The notes under the pieces are model-generated. The model was not told where the DNA came from. It saw only the letters and a list, made by a program, of their open reading frames with translations, and did no database searches. 64,000 nucleotides of DNA from Scolanthus callimorphus. Lineage: Eukaryota > Cnidaria > Anthozoa > Actiniaria > Edwardsiidae. Positions 46,299 through 57,741 of the stretch are shown piece by piece. Each line of letters opens with the position of its first letter. Position 1 is the first letter of the stretch. The DNA lies in contig CM066919.1 in assembly GCA_033964015.1 (NCBI GenBank), forward strand, positions 5,422,101 to 5,486,100, written 5' to 3'. Both the position numbers and the translations under genes were made by a program.

Positions 46299-47166
46299 AT
46301 CACTCTTACTTTGGAGAGCAAGTCCTTTTTCCGCAACTGGATTATTATTTTTTAGTCACTTCTCATTCACGGTTTTAAATTCTTCTTAATACAAGACTTT
46401 GAACTGCCAGTAGAATATAGTGGAACCGAAAACCATAATGGCGGCCAGGTAAAAGTCGTCTTTTGAAGGCTGAAAATTCTCAACTAGAATTCCATATTTC
46501 GATCTTCTAACAGCTAAAACGTAGTTCCCAATGTTTAATAGACTATGTCATGGAATGAAATTTTCACAGAAAGAAAGCATTGCGAATTTCCGTACTAATG
46601 TCACTTTAATTCTCTGTCGATTCTCTGAGCTGCTTATCCCCTTACAGCTACCAATCAATTTTCGAATTTTTCACTTTCGATTAAAAATAAACTCTGTGAC
46701 AATTTTCTGCCTCAACTAAGTGATGTCTCTCACATTGAAGAGCTTGTCTGTTCACCCGTACCCCACAAGGACATGCAGTTTCTTAAACAGTCAACCGGTC
46801 GGTCACATACAGCACTTGAGTTTGAAAAATTGGAAAGCTAAAATCATGTTACGAGTTGAATTCGCTAGTGATGCTTACCATTTTCCCAAAATTGCTCCTG
46901 CTTTTTTCCTAAGCAACTTTTCTCGTGAGCGAATATTATTAGTGTTTGTTTGTTTTGTCATGTTATGTATCCGTACCTTGTTGTTATGTTATCTTCTTAG
47001 TATAGGTTCTGTTAATTTTTTAGGCTGAGAAAATTCCACATGTTAAATTTTAAGCAATTTGAGTCTGAAATGTTTTTTCTTAAAAATAGCAAACCATGAG
47101 GAAGTCAAGAGACGAGTGAATGACGCAGAACCCGTGCAAAGAGGAAAGTTTTTCTCTAAAAACATA
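46299..47166. other. No recognised gene
   Basis: Two adjacent open frames (46531-46719, 46720-47028) show no domain. They may be random in AT-rich DNA. Confidence 0.4.
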
Positions 47167-47342
47167 CACAGGGAATTTCTGCAGAAACCCACCACTGGGA
47201 AAAACTGAATTTCCCAAGGCACACGCATGGGAAGTGTTCGAAATTCACATGGATAGCCATGGGAAATCCGAACACTTCCCATTCTTCTACCATGGGAAAT
47301 TCAGCTTTTCCCATGGATGGGTTTCTGCAGAAATTCCCTGTG
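47167..47342. mobile_element. Nearly full palindrome, 176 bp
   Basis: CACAGGGAATTTCTGCAGAA and its complement form the ends, and pairing runs almost to the centre (GGGAAGTGTTCG / CGAACACTTCCC). ATA follows and precedes the element, a possible 3-bp duplication. Confidence 0.75.
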
Positions 47343-47349
47343 ATACTAG

Positions 47350-47485
47350 TACAATGCTGTCGAGTGGCATACTGCAGAATATCCCATGCGTCACTTGAAT
47401 TCTCTGGTGAAGGCTCGTGTGTATGCTAAGAAAATACAAAGTGACAAGTGGGATATTCTGCAGTATGCCACGAGAATTCATTGTA
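47350..47485. mobile_element. Second palindrome directly beside the first, 136 bp
   Basis: TACAATG...TGGCATACTGCAGAATATCC pairs with GGATATTCTGCAGTATGCCA...CATTGTA. It starts eight bases after the preceding palindrome and shares its CTGCAGAA core, so the two may be related families. Confidence 0.7.
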
Positions 47486-47559
47486 TAACCATTTTATAAC
47501 ACGCTACTATACAGAATATTAAAAGCAACGGTTTATGTAAATGCAGTGCACTATGGCCA

Positions 47560-47730
47560 CAGGCGGATTTAGGGGGGGGGGGGGGGGGGGCTCAGGAGGA
47601 CCGGGCCCCCCTTTTTTCGATAAATTTCCCCATGCATTTACTGTATTTGCAAGAGCAAGGTAACAGCTTTGGCCTCCATTTTTTTTACTTTGCCCCCCCC
47701 CCTTTTCTGGAGAACCTAGATCCGCCCCTG
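47560..47730. mobile_element. MITE with CAGGGGCGGATCTAGG-type ends, 171 bp
   Basis: Left CAGGCGGATTTAGG and right complement CAGGGGCGGATCTAGG flank a long G run (about 47573-47590) and a C run near 47693. Ends like this mark widespread animal MITEs, possibly hAT-type. No clear 8-bp duplication was seen. Confidence 0.65.
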
Positions 47731-47735
47731 GGAGT

Positions 47736-47814
47736 GGAATACCGCCGAATTTACAACGTCATTCCTGCATTCTGATTGGCTGTATTTTCTGTGGCGTGGT
47801 ATAAAGTACAATAC
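47736..47814 (-). repeat. Dispersed repeat, copy 2 (partner at 33498)
   Basis: Reverse-complement match to 33498-33577, sharing CAGCCAATCAGA and ACAGAAAATA with flanks. It adjoins the MITE at 47560-47730. Confidence 0.7.
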
Positions 47815-47970
47815 AAGACTCAAGATATTTTGCCACAAACCGAAAAAACACCTACAAAATAAAATATTCTTTACGTTGGCTTCAGCGTGAGCCTGGTTTC
47901 TTACTTATGTTCCTTAGTTTTTCCCAAACCTAATTGGTTCTTATATTCGGAACATCTTCCCATGTGATAA

Positions 47971-48274
47971 TTACAGCTGTTTCAGGTAACACGCGACCCA
48001 ACGCGTTCAAAGCAGAGAGAGCTTTTGGCAGTTGGGTTTTCCTGTGTAGTCAATCAAACCATGTGAGCCAATCAGATCCTTGCCTAGTTTTGCCTAGTGC
48101 AGTGAATTGGCTTCCGTCACGACATGTCTCGCAAGGGAAGCCAATCGAATGCACTGAGTTAAGGATATGATTGGCTCACACGGACACGGATCTCATTGAT
48201 GGACAGCTCAGAAAACCCAACTGCCAAACTCTGGCGGCAACTGCGAAGTCGCGTGTTACCTGAAACAGCTGTAA
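47971..48274. mobile_element. Palindromic MITE, about 304 bp
   Basis: TTACAGCTGTTTCAGGTAAC and its complement form the ends, followed by paired CACGCGA and, internally, GTGAGCCAATCA / TGATTGGCTCAC and GGCTTCC / GGAAGCC. No duplication is certain. It codes for nothing. Confidence 0.75.
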
Positions 48275-48509
48275 CAAGAGCTATAATTTATTGAGGAGTG
48301 CTAGAAATGTAAAGCCTGAATGATGCAAAAGCAATTAGGAGACTCAGCGAGTTTGTTATACAGTGACTGAAATATTTCGACGAATTGGATACTTTATCAA
48401 ATTATTCTATATTGACATGAAAATTACCTGTTATTCAGTGTCAAAATGCGACAGGTAAAATAATAAACAAGATATAATTATTTTAATATCTTTCTTCTTG
48501 CATGGCCAT

Positions 48510-48925
48510 ACCACAGGCCAACAGCGGGCTTAGAATGTATGCGTCCAACACCACAGGCCAACCACAGTCAGAATGTGTGTGTCCAACACCACAGGCCAAC
48601 CACAGTCAGAATGTGTATGCCCAACACCACAGGCCAACCACAGTCAGAATATGTGTGCCCAACACCACAGGCCAACCACAGTCAGAATGTGTGTGCCCAA
48701 CATCACAAGCCACCACAATCAGAATGTGCTCGTGAAACACCACAGGCCATACGCCCGTGCTTCAAAAACCACAGGCTACCCAAAGTCATAATGTGTGAGC
48801 CAAACACCACAGGCCACCCATAGTCAGAATGTGTGCGTGTAACACGAAAGGCCATACGTAGTCAGAATATGTGCTTCCAAAACCACAGGCCACCCATAGT
48901 CAGAATGTGTGCGTCCAACATAAAT
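48510..48925 (+). repeat. Minisatellite, about 38-bp unit, about ten copies
   Basis: Repeats of CCACAGGCCAACCACAGTCA followed by GAATGTGTGTG and CCCAACA. Early copies are close to identical at a 38-bp period; copies after about 48700 are degenerate and of variable length. It is open in all three + frames, which explains the overlapping ORFs. Confidence 0.9.
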
Positions 48926-50394
48926 TAAAGTGCGCAAACAACGCACACATGCAGTTGCTGTCGCCGAGCTGACTTCAAGTTAGATTGCCATCTTGCTCAA
49001 TTATCAAGAACGTTTTTTTTATATTATGAAACCCTCTGGCAAAACCAGGTCAAAATGTCTATTCAACTAGAGTGCAGCGAAAGTTTTCACCGCACTTAGT
49101 ACGCCGGACTGCGTTTCGTCGACTTTTGATCTCCCAGCATTTAGTTTAACCTTTACGTTTTGTTGTGTTTTTCAACTTCGTAAAGGTACCCTCTGCACAC
49201 AAATGCAATTTCTCGCAAGAAAACGGCGCGAGAACTTGTCGATCAGGTTTGTGCGCGAGCAAGACTGAAAAGTCGTCATTTCAACATCTCGACCTTTACA
49301 AAATAATGTTTTGCCGCCCCCTAGGCTTGATCATTCACTCAGTTTAAACCGTTTGGACCATTGCTGAAATTCGCTTTACTTTCTATTAAAATAGAAGCAC
49401 ATGTTGTATGTAGGGTGTTGAGTGTTTCTATTGGTCGAGAGCTCTTTCGTCTTTCAGCCAATCAAATTAATAACTAAATCAAAACACGCCAATGTTCACG
49501 TCAAGACTAAACACAAGTCTGACTTATTTCGCCTCCTGATTGGTTTGTTGTTGAATGGCTTCCACTCCTGATTGGTTTGTTGTTGAATGGCTTCCACTCC
49601 TGATTGGCTAGTGGTTTTGTATTTGCGTTTAGTTTTCGACGCTCAACTGAAATCTGCTCTAAAATTAAAACTATTAAAACATCCTTGGTTAGCCTGCTTG
49701 TAGGCTATTTTTGGGTGTTTTGACGGCGGCTAAGCTTCAGTTCGCGATCGCCGTAAGAACACCAGCTTGCTCCAAGGCGTTGGAGAGTAGTTTTTAGGTC
49801 GAAAAAAACGAGGTTGCTTTCGCGTCTCACATAGGGCAGGGGCCCAATGCCGCCAAGTTTAATGTTCGAGCACTGAAACTGTTGCGCATACGCGGTACCT
49901 GGATTGCTGTGTTTTCTTTTTTCGCAAATATAAAACGACTGTTTCGTAGTCTAACAATTGAGACTGTAAACTTACTAGATCAGATGTCGGTGTCAGCGGT
50001 CTCCCATGTTTCAACAGTATTGAGTTACACCGCTGGATTCTCAGTTTGCAGGTGCTGCAGCTCATCAAATAGTAGGACACGGCCTCACGGGGGAGGAATG
50101 CGTAGGTATTGGCAACCTGGCAAAATAAAAAGACAACTGAATAAGAACATTGTTATAGGTCATGTTAGAAGTTCGACTACGACCAAATTTTCGGGCATCA
50201 ATGCCCGTCCAGCCTAGTTTTGGTATTCTTACCCATACATTTCTCTGTAAAAAATAAGCCAGAAAGCTAAGTTTTGAAAATTCATATCTCAGCGAGTTTT
50301 TGAGTAATTCTTCCCTAACGTTGCAGTCTTATTAATACGGATGTGCTAAATCGAATACTGGACTTAGTTTCCTGATATCTATTTAACAATTAGA
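48926..50394. other. No recognised gene; 32-bp duplication at 49533-49608
   Basis: CTCCTGATTGGTTTGTTGTT occurs twice at a 32-bp period, with a third partial unit. A 111-codon frame at 49882-50217 and an overlapping minus frame show no recognisable family. GATTGG/CCAATC motifs are frequent in 49.4-49.6 kb. Confidence 0.4.
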
Positions 50395-50491
50395 CCTCAA
50401 GGCCGAATGTGCTATGATGAATAGACCATGAGGCCGAAGGCCGAATGGTCTATTGATATCATAGCACACGAGGACGAGAGGTCTAATTGTT
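50395..50491. repeat. Palindromic module B, copy 2
   Basis: AACAATTAGACCTC pairs with GAGGTCTAATTGTT. Inner stems are GTGCTATGAT / ATCATAGCAC and AATAGACCAT / ATGGTCTATT. Compared with copy 1 at 37060-37159, several stem bases differ on both sides so that pairing is kept. Confidence 0.8.
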
Positions 50492-50493
50492 TT

Positions 50494-50675
50494 AGTATAA
50501 ACCAACTAGTTGGTCAGTTTTGCAATGAATTCCATTATTTTATGTTGAAAAAATCAAGTTTTCTTGCAAAGAAAGGTGGTGGTTTTGCCAGGCACGGTCT
50601 ATCACTAATAGACCATTAGTAGCTCAGCCAATCAGAATGCAGGATTTGTAATAGACCATTAGTTGGTTTATACTA
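50494..50675. repeat. Palindromic module A, copy 2
   Basis: AGTATAAACCAAC pairs with GTTGGTTTATACT. Contains GCTCAGCCAATCAGAATGCA and a TGGTCTATTA / TAATAGACCA pair. In reverse complement it aligns with module A copy 1, so the B-A order here is the inverse of A-B at 36.9 kb. Confidence 0.78.
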
Positions 50676-51036
50676 AAAGATATTATTGAGCCATAATAAC
50701 GTGATTTAAGGACTTTAATATACAATCTTCGTTCACTGGACAAAATGCGCGGACCCCATTGGTTAAAACTGATCACGTGAGTTTTCGTTACCAAGCGACA
50801 TCAAACGGGGCGAGTGCGTTATTGTTAATAACGCATAAAAATCGTGCAGTATTCACTGCAAGTGCAATTCTTTCTTGATTTTACGTACTTATTAACACTT
50901 ATCAATAATTTTATTTATGCTTCCTGTATTTCCGAGCTATCAATAGTTGTAATTGATTTTGAGTCTAGTCAGGGAAACCATTCTGATACTTCTTCACGCA
51001 GGTCCATGCCGTGAACTCAGATCGTATATTAAAAGT

Positions 51037-51190
51037 GTTAGAGACTTTTATTTGTGTTTTTGTTGACAAATACACGCACTTGCTGGCAATACAATGAACT
51101 CTAAATTTCAAAAATTCAAAAAATTATCGTCCATTGTATTGCCAGCGCGTGCGTGTATTTGTCAACAAAACACTCAAAAAAGTCTCTAAC
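51037..51190. mobile_element. Palindromic MITE, 154 bp
   Basis: GTTAGAGACTTTT at the left pairs with AAGTCTCTAAC at the right. The arms continue with GTTGACAAATACACGCAC and its complement and CCATTGTATTGCCAGC-type pairing. It has no coding capacity. Confidence 0.75.
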
Positions 51191-51863
51191 CATAAATATT
51201 GAAACCACGATCTCATTGAATGCATTTTCATTTGTTTTCAAATATACTCAAAACGTCTTCTCTAGTAAACTGTCAGACCACACAGCACCCTTTAAATGTA
51301 AACCATTCACCCTGCCAATAATGAAATGATGTTTAATAACGTTGTCGAGACTAAGCGACTCAAGTAAAAAAAGCTACGTTATAGATTCGTCAACCTGACA
51401 CATTCTGTTATGAGAAAGAATTATAAAAGTATGAATCATTAGCGTAAAGCCGGGGAAATACGAGGCACAAAATCCCTCAACTTGTCGCGCAACATTGTTG
51501 CTTTGCAAGGTTTGGATCGATGTTGCGCGTTTTTCACTCGCGCCACAACTTGTCATGCAAAAACATTTGCTGCCAGTCGTAAAAATTTGTTGTGCGAAGC
51601 AGAGCGCAGGTCTATACTTTGAGCTACAAATTCTGGCTTTGTTGCTCGTTTTTCATCAAAACACACAACTTGTCGCGCAACACTGTGCCTACAATTCAAG
51701 TTGATTAGTTAATAAAAATGAGGTGCTAAGGGGCAAAATCCACCTTGGGCTCGCATGTGTGATCATCTAAACAAAATGTTGCGCGACAAGCTGTGCATTT
51801 GACGAAAAACGAGCAACAAACATTAGACTTGAAACGCAACAATGTCATGCGCGACAACCTGAG
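51191..51863. other. Non-coding; scattered AACTTGTCGCGCAACA motifs
   Basis: Motifs of the form AACTTGTCGCGCAACA occur near 51480 and 51667, with inverted forms near 51777 and 51853. They suggest a decayed MITE with subterminal repeats spanning about 51441-51865. I could not define its exact ends. Confidence 0.4.
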
Positions 51864-52074
51864 GTCAGCCGCTCCTTTGTTATTGTTTTTGTTCGATATT
51901 AGAAGAGGAATTACGTGTAGAAGACTCCAAATCAACATCTAAAAACAAAGTTTCAGATTTGATTTGCCAAATTCAATCGAGAAAATTGCTCTATATTCTC
52001 TAGATCAGCTGATGGAAATGGATGCTTTCTCACCGACTTGGTATGTTGTTATGCTGTCAAAATGGCGGCTGAAG
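51864..52074 (+). repeat. Dispersed repeat, copy 2 (partner at 33054)
   Basis: Same-strand match to 33054-33259 over about 210 bp, including GGAAATGGATGCTTTCTC and ATGCTGTCAAAAT. It abuts the TTGTCGCGCAACA-type element, as copy 1 does not. Confidence 0.8.
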
Positions 52075-52852
52075 AGTTTCTGATTCACTGAATCATGTAA
52101 TTACAAACAAAGCAATGTATTGCGGGCAGAGTGCGTAGACTACTACGAAAACCCGTAACATTTCAAATACGTCTGGAATGTGGCTTGTGGAAAATTACAT
52201 ACAAATAATCTGCGCACAAAACCATTAAAATGAATCATACTTGGCTACAGAATTTCCAGGACAAGAATTCAACCTAAAATGCGCCCTTGCTCGGGATTAC
52301 TTAGTGGAATACAGACCAACGTTCACGAACATTCCAGATATTTCAGGTGGTTTACGGTTTCCATAGTTTGAATGTAAACTTGGAGTTCAAGGTATCACAC
52401 GTCAAGAAATTACAATAGTGAAAATGCCTAACGCGCAACCAACATATGATAAGCGATTTTCATATGACTGTAGTATAACCAAATCGCAAAGTGATTACAC
52501 CAATTCTGAATAAAACTTACAGGCCTTTATCACGTTGATGTTGATTGATAATATATAATAGTTATCAGGATTAATGAAACCCGGTATCAATTCTAAAACT
52601 GCAAAACTGCAAAGTTTCAGAAGAACTACTTGAAAATTGGCTGAGATATGAATTTCCAGAACTTTGTATTCTGGCTCATCTTTTACAAAGAACAATGCCC
52701 TCCCAGCCTCGACTTTACGTATTTGCCCATATATATCTTTGTTAAAAGTATGCCCTCCCAGCCTCGACTTGACGTATTTGCCTATACATTTCTTTGTCAA
52801 AAATAAGCCATATTATGAAGTTTTGAAAATTCATATGTCAGCCGGTGTTTAA
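52075..52852. other. No gene; 55-bp tandem pair at 52695-52802
   Basis: TGCCCTCCCAGCCTCGACTT occurs at 52695 and 52750 with similar tails (ACGTATTTGCC). The following AAAAATAAGCCA...AAGTTTTGAAAATTCATAT also occurs near 50250, so it is a dispersed repeat. Confidence 0.6.
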
Positions 52853-53102
52853 GGTTGAGGACCTACGGAAATTTTTCCAGGGGGGTTGTATTGGATTCTG
52901 GAACTTCCACGGGAGGGGTTGTGTTTGCAGATTGGAAATTCCAAGGGGGAGGTGTAAAAAGGTGACTTTCTAGGGCCATTTTATCCAAAAACAGATTTTC
53001 GAGGGGTATTTTGCCAGAAAAAATGGAAATACCAGGGGAGGGGGCCTGTTTCACGAGTCGAAATTCCAGGGGAGGGGGTCTTTTTAAGGGAGGTCCTCAA
53101 CC
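52853..53102. mobile_element. Palindromic element with GGTTGAGGACCT ends, about 250 bp
   Basis: GGTTGAGGACCT at the left pairs with AGGTCCTCAACC at the right. The inside has five or more GGAA[AT]TCCA[CAG]GGG-type motifs on the same strand. Similar motifs occur in the element at 39.9-40.1 kb. Confidence 0.65.
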
Positions 53103-53390
53103 CCCCCAGTGCGGTTTAAAAATGCAATCAGCCAGTTCACATGCGCTAAAGATTCACTGGCCTGTGAAAAAACCTACATAACAACAGCGAACGATACATT
53201 TTCACTTCAAAACATAATTTTCGCCAGTGCGAGGTGCAAAAGTTCAGAGAAAGATTTGATCAGATTCTAGCAGCTCTGCAATTTTTGGCCTTAAGTTTTA
53301 TGTCTGGAGCTTAAGTTTTACAAATATCCAAGACAGCACGAGAGATTTTTGTTATGTATATAATTTATTTTCATTTCAATTCATTTCACA

Positions 53391-53590
53391 ACCTCGTACC
53401 CAGAGCCCGTCATCTTTTGGCCAGCGGCAAGATTCAGGGCCCTGGGGGAATCCGATTTGTGAGCATGCGTGGTAGGTCAAAAACGTAACGAACTTTCACA
53501 CAACAATCAAACCCGAAACCCAGAATCTGGGTTTAAAAAAAATCGATTCCCCCAGAGCCCTGAATCTTGCCGCTGGCCAAGGGTACAAGA
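53391..53590. mobile_element. Palindromic element with CCTCGTACCC-type ends, about 200 bp
   Basis: CTCGTACCC at the left and GGGTACAAG at the right are inverted partners. The inner arms match closely: GGCCAGCGGCAAGATTCAGG with its complement, and GGGGGAATC with GATTCCCCC. It codes for nothing. Confidence 0.7.
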
Positions 53591-54776
53591 TTGTTCATTT
53601 CACAGGAAGTGCCAATATTTAGCGCATGGCAAATGCGTTTTGCCGACGTTCAACTAGCCTTGCGTTACATTGCCCGTCACGTCATTAAAATACTAAAATT
53701 TCTAAGGAGATACACTTTCTGTCATTGCTTTTACTCTACTGAGAGACACAAATTTTCGGAACATGTAAAGTAGATCCAGAGATATCACGGAAGCGAATAA
53801 TCTCACGCAACGCCTCATTCACGTTATTTTAGCGTGACGTATTTTACTTAATTTGCTAATCAATTACCTGTTATAACGCAGGTTATAACAGCCCCTATCC
53901 TACTTCCGAAAGGGAAGCGGCAGAGCAGCCATTTAGGGAGAGCGGGTAATCTGGCCCCCATGTTAGTGTACTCCGCTTATGCCTCAACACATGGAGGTTT
54001 CACGAATTACATTAACTGTACAAAATGGCATGCATCCATTTGCTAATTATTTCTAATGTATCAGGCAATTCCAGCGGTGACCATGGGACACCGTGGGGCA
54101 TTTGCACACCACTGGCTTCTGGGTGGGGAATTTTCAAAATTTTGCTGGCCCCGGGAATTTGGTTCTCTTTCACAATCTTCAGCGCGTCGAGTTTTGCGGA
54201 ACTACAACACCAGCAACACGAAATGGAGAGTTTCGAGCCTTTGAGATTGTCCGGGGACAATCATTGGAATTTTCAACCAAATGGCTACAAGCGAATGGCA
54301 TAGAGAACTTAGTGGAGACTTTTGAAGGAATGTCTTCGATATTGTACTACCTTTTTAGCAGACTTATTAACGCCACATTTTTATAGGATTTCAAATACGA
54401 TTTGAGACAGTGACGGATTTGTTTCACTTGTTTATATATTTTTGTCTCCGTGAAACGAGAACTCGTTCAAAGACGAGAAAACTAAAGTACAGTTTTAATT
54501 GGTTTTAATTACAGAATAATTGGAGTTGAAAGTTTTGAGAGGAAATATTTTGTTGTGTTGTAACGCAGTGTCGATGGGATCTTTGTCTTTTTCTGGTCCC
54601 GGGGGAGGGGCATTTTTCCATTTTTGCTAGGAAACATAATTTTGTGTTTTCAGTTACTCAAATATTTAGAACCTCTTGGTTTGATTTTTTTTTTTGAAGA
54701 ACTACATGTAAGCTTGGGTTCGTCCCTCCATTAAATTCTCATGGAAAGTGGAGAAATTCAATTCCAAAGTTCACCA
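53591..54776. other. No recognised gene
   Basis: Contains a short perfect palindrome (CTGTTATAAC...GTTATAACAG, 53869-53892). Overlapping open frames at 54.0-54.4 kb have no recognised domain. The text around 54060-54300 resembles repeat DNA but has no identifiable ends. Confidence 0.4.
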
Positions 54777-56523
54777 CCTGAAGTGCTAGAATAGAAAAAT
54801 ATCATGAAATTATATATGAGCCCCTGTATATTGTATATAAACTTTAAAATCAATTTCTAGGTTACGATCAGGATTTCTTAACGGGACTACCTCGAACTGA
54901 GTTATTACTTGCATGCAAAACTTTCAAAAGATGCTAGAATGAAGCCAGTAGAGTTCATACTTTCTAGTATCCTGAAGTGCTATAATAGAAAAATATCATG
55001 AAATTATATATGAGCCCCTGTATATTGTATATAAACTTTAAAATCAATTTCTAGGTTACGATCAGGATTTCTTAACGGGACTACCTCGAACTGAGTTATT
55101 ACTTGCATGCAAAACTTTCAAAAGATGCTAGAATGAAGCCAGTAGAGTTCATACTTTCTAGTATCCTGAAGTGCTAGAATAGAAAAATATCATGAAATTA
55201 TATATGAGCCCCTGTATATTGTATATAAACTTTAAAATCAATTTCTAGGTTACGATCAGGATTTCTTAACGGGACTACCTCGAACTGAGTTATTACTTGC
55301 ATGCAAAACTTTCAAAAGATGCTAGAATGAAGCCAGTAGAGTTCATACTTTCTAGTATCCTGAAGTGCTATAATAGAAAAATATCATGAAATTATATATG
55401 AGCCCCTGTATATTGTATATAAACTTTAAAATCAATTTCTAGGTTACGATCAGGATTTCTTAACGGGACTACCTCGAACTGAGTTATTACTTGCATGCAA
55501 AACTTTCAAAAGATGCTAGAATGAAGCCAGTAGAGTTCATACTTTCTAGTATCCTGAAGTGCTAGAATAGAAAAATATCATGAAATTATATATGAGCCCC
55601 TGTATATTGTATATAAACTTTAAAATCAATTTCTAGGTTACGATCAGGATTTCTTAACGGGACTACCTCGAACTGAGTTATTACTTGCATGCAAAACTTT
55701 CAAAAGATGCTAGAATGAAGCCAGTAGAGTTCATACTTTCTAGTATCCTGAAGTGCTATAATAGAAAAATAACATGAAATTATATATGAGCCCCTGTATA
55801 TTGTATATAAACTTTAAAATCAATTTCTAGGTTACGATCAGGATTTCTTAACGGGACTACCTCGAACTGAGTTATTACTTGCATGCAAAACTTTCAAAAG
55901 ATGCTAGAATGAAGCCAGTAGAGTTCATACTTTCTAGTATCCTGAAGTGCTAGAATAGAAAAATATCATGAAATTATATATGAGCCCCTGTATATTGTAT
56001 ATAAACTTTAAAATCAATTTCTAGGTTACGATCAGGATTTCTTAACGGGACTACCTCGAACTGAGTTATTACTTGCATGCAAAAACTTTCAAAAGATGCT
56101 AGAATGAAGCCAGTAGAGTTCATACTTTCTAGTATCCTGAAGTGCTATAATAGAAAAATATCATGAAATTATATATGAGCCCCTGTATATTGTATATAAA
56201 CTTTAAAATCAATTTCTAGGTTACGATCAGGATTTCTTAACGGGACTACCTCGAACTGAGTTATTACTTGCATGCAAAACTTTCAAAAGATGCTAGAATG
56301 AAGCCAGTAGAGTCCATACTTTCTAGTATCCTGAAGTGCTATAATAGAAAAATATCATGAAATTATATATGAGCCCCTGTATATTGTATATAAACTTTAA
56401 AATCAATTTCTAGGTTACGATCAGGATTTCTTAACGGGACTACCTCGAACTGAGTTATTACTTGCATGCAAAACTTTCAAAAGATGCTAGAATGAAGCCA
56501 GTAGAGTTCATACTTTCTAGTAT
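54777..56523 (+). repeat. 194-bp satellite, nine tandem copies
   Basis: Copies start with CCTGAAGTGCTA at 54777, 54971, 55165, 55359, 55553, 55747, 55941, 56136 and 56330. The unit is 194 bp (195 in copy 7, which has one extra A). Copies differ at only a handful of bases. Copies 1-8 alternate between GCTAGAATAG and GCTATAATAG near the start, suggesting a 388-bp dimer as the amplified unit. No gene is encoded. Confidence 0.97.
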
Positions 56524-57741
56524 CCAGATTTTTGGTCACACGATGCTCGAAGTACTAAAAAACTTCATCTTGACAAGAAATAAAACTCAATAATACAGTA
56601 AAATGGTCTACGTTTTTCTAATATATTCATTGCAAAACTATGAGAGTGAGCTAGTAGGTTGTTTACTTTTCATTTATTTATTCCGGCGTCTCGCAGTCGG
56701 GGTTGTGAGAAACATTGGTCGTTATCAAAATATCTCATCGAGATATACACACTAGTCGCTTACTGGGATACATCAGTGCACTACCTGTCATCACGAAAAG
56801 AATATTTACTTTTTACTTTTATAAAAGTCTACATTCAAAAGCCATTACCAAGATCCGCTGACGCAATCGCGTAATAATATCATGCATATAGCACCTTTCA
56901 CAGAGACCGGCCTGGGCTGGGTTTTATCGACTTCCATGGACTTCCAGTATACCCTTTGGCAGTTCGGATAAGCTTATAAACTGGACTACTTAACTTGTAT
57001 TATCTAGCGGACTTCCGAACTCTACCACTACTCATACAATCTTCATTTTCCATCAATCAAGTTTTGCGGACAACACTCGGCGCTAAAGATATATTTCCTA
57101 GAAAGAACTTTAAGCGCAATGGATATGTTATAAAGTTTTTACAGAGGACTTTTAATTAACAGTTGAGGATAGTTTGTCAGTTTGGCAGGTTTCCCTGGTT
57201 TGGCAAGAATGCATACGTTTTTCTTTAACATGGAATTCGCTACAATTACTTCTCGCTAGTTTTGCCTTTTAATAGTTGCTCATTTTGTGAGACGTCCACA
57301 TTCAAAATATAAAGTTAATCTAACTGTGCCCGGCACGGAATGTTACAATTAATTTGTACTGCTTTCCAGTTTTCAAACGCTTATCTCTTTTGTAGAGCAA
57401 TTGCAGTTTATCGCGAAAAGGCTTCCCTATGCATAAGAGGTTTTGCCCTCAACTCGCAAGAAGACCTCGGCCTCGGGTAATTTGGTAAAAGTCAAGTTCA
57501 TTATTTTCCTTTCGTCCTAAACTGCTATTTTTGTTGATTTTTTCTTCAATTTCTCGCTTCCTTTCTGAATAATAATAAAATCTTTTGAGTAATATTTCAA
57601 AGTTTCTGGCAGTTTCTTGGCAACATTTGTTTGCTCAAGGGTCTTCTCTTTTAGAGGTTCACAGTTGGCTATCAAAGGTTTTCTATTTCCTTTTTTTCAA
57701 TAACAATAATAATTTTAATAATAATTAGAATAATAATTATC
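56524..57741. other. No recognised gene
   Basis: AT-rich sequence after the satellite. The frame at 56659-56874 shows no recognised family. Confidence 0.4.

Noticed and set aside
48502..48823. Regular 38-bp repeats considered as a CRISPR-like array or a repetitive protein
   Set aside because: There are no distinct spacers, copies degrade downstream, all three frames are open, and the genome is eukaryotic. It is a minisatellite.
49859..50217. Overlapping frames of 73 (-) and 111 (+) codons
   Set aside because: No recognisable family or splice context on either strand; neither can be preferred.
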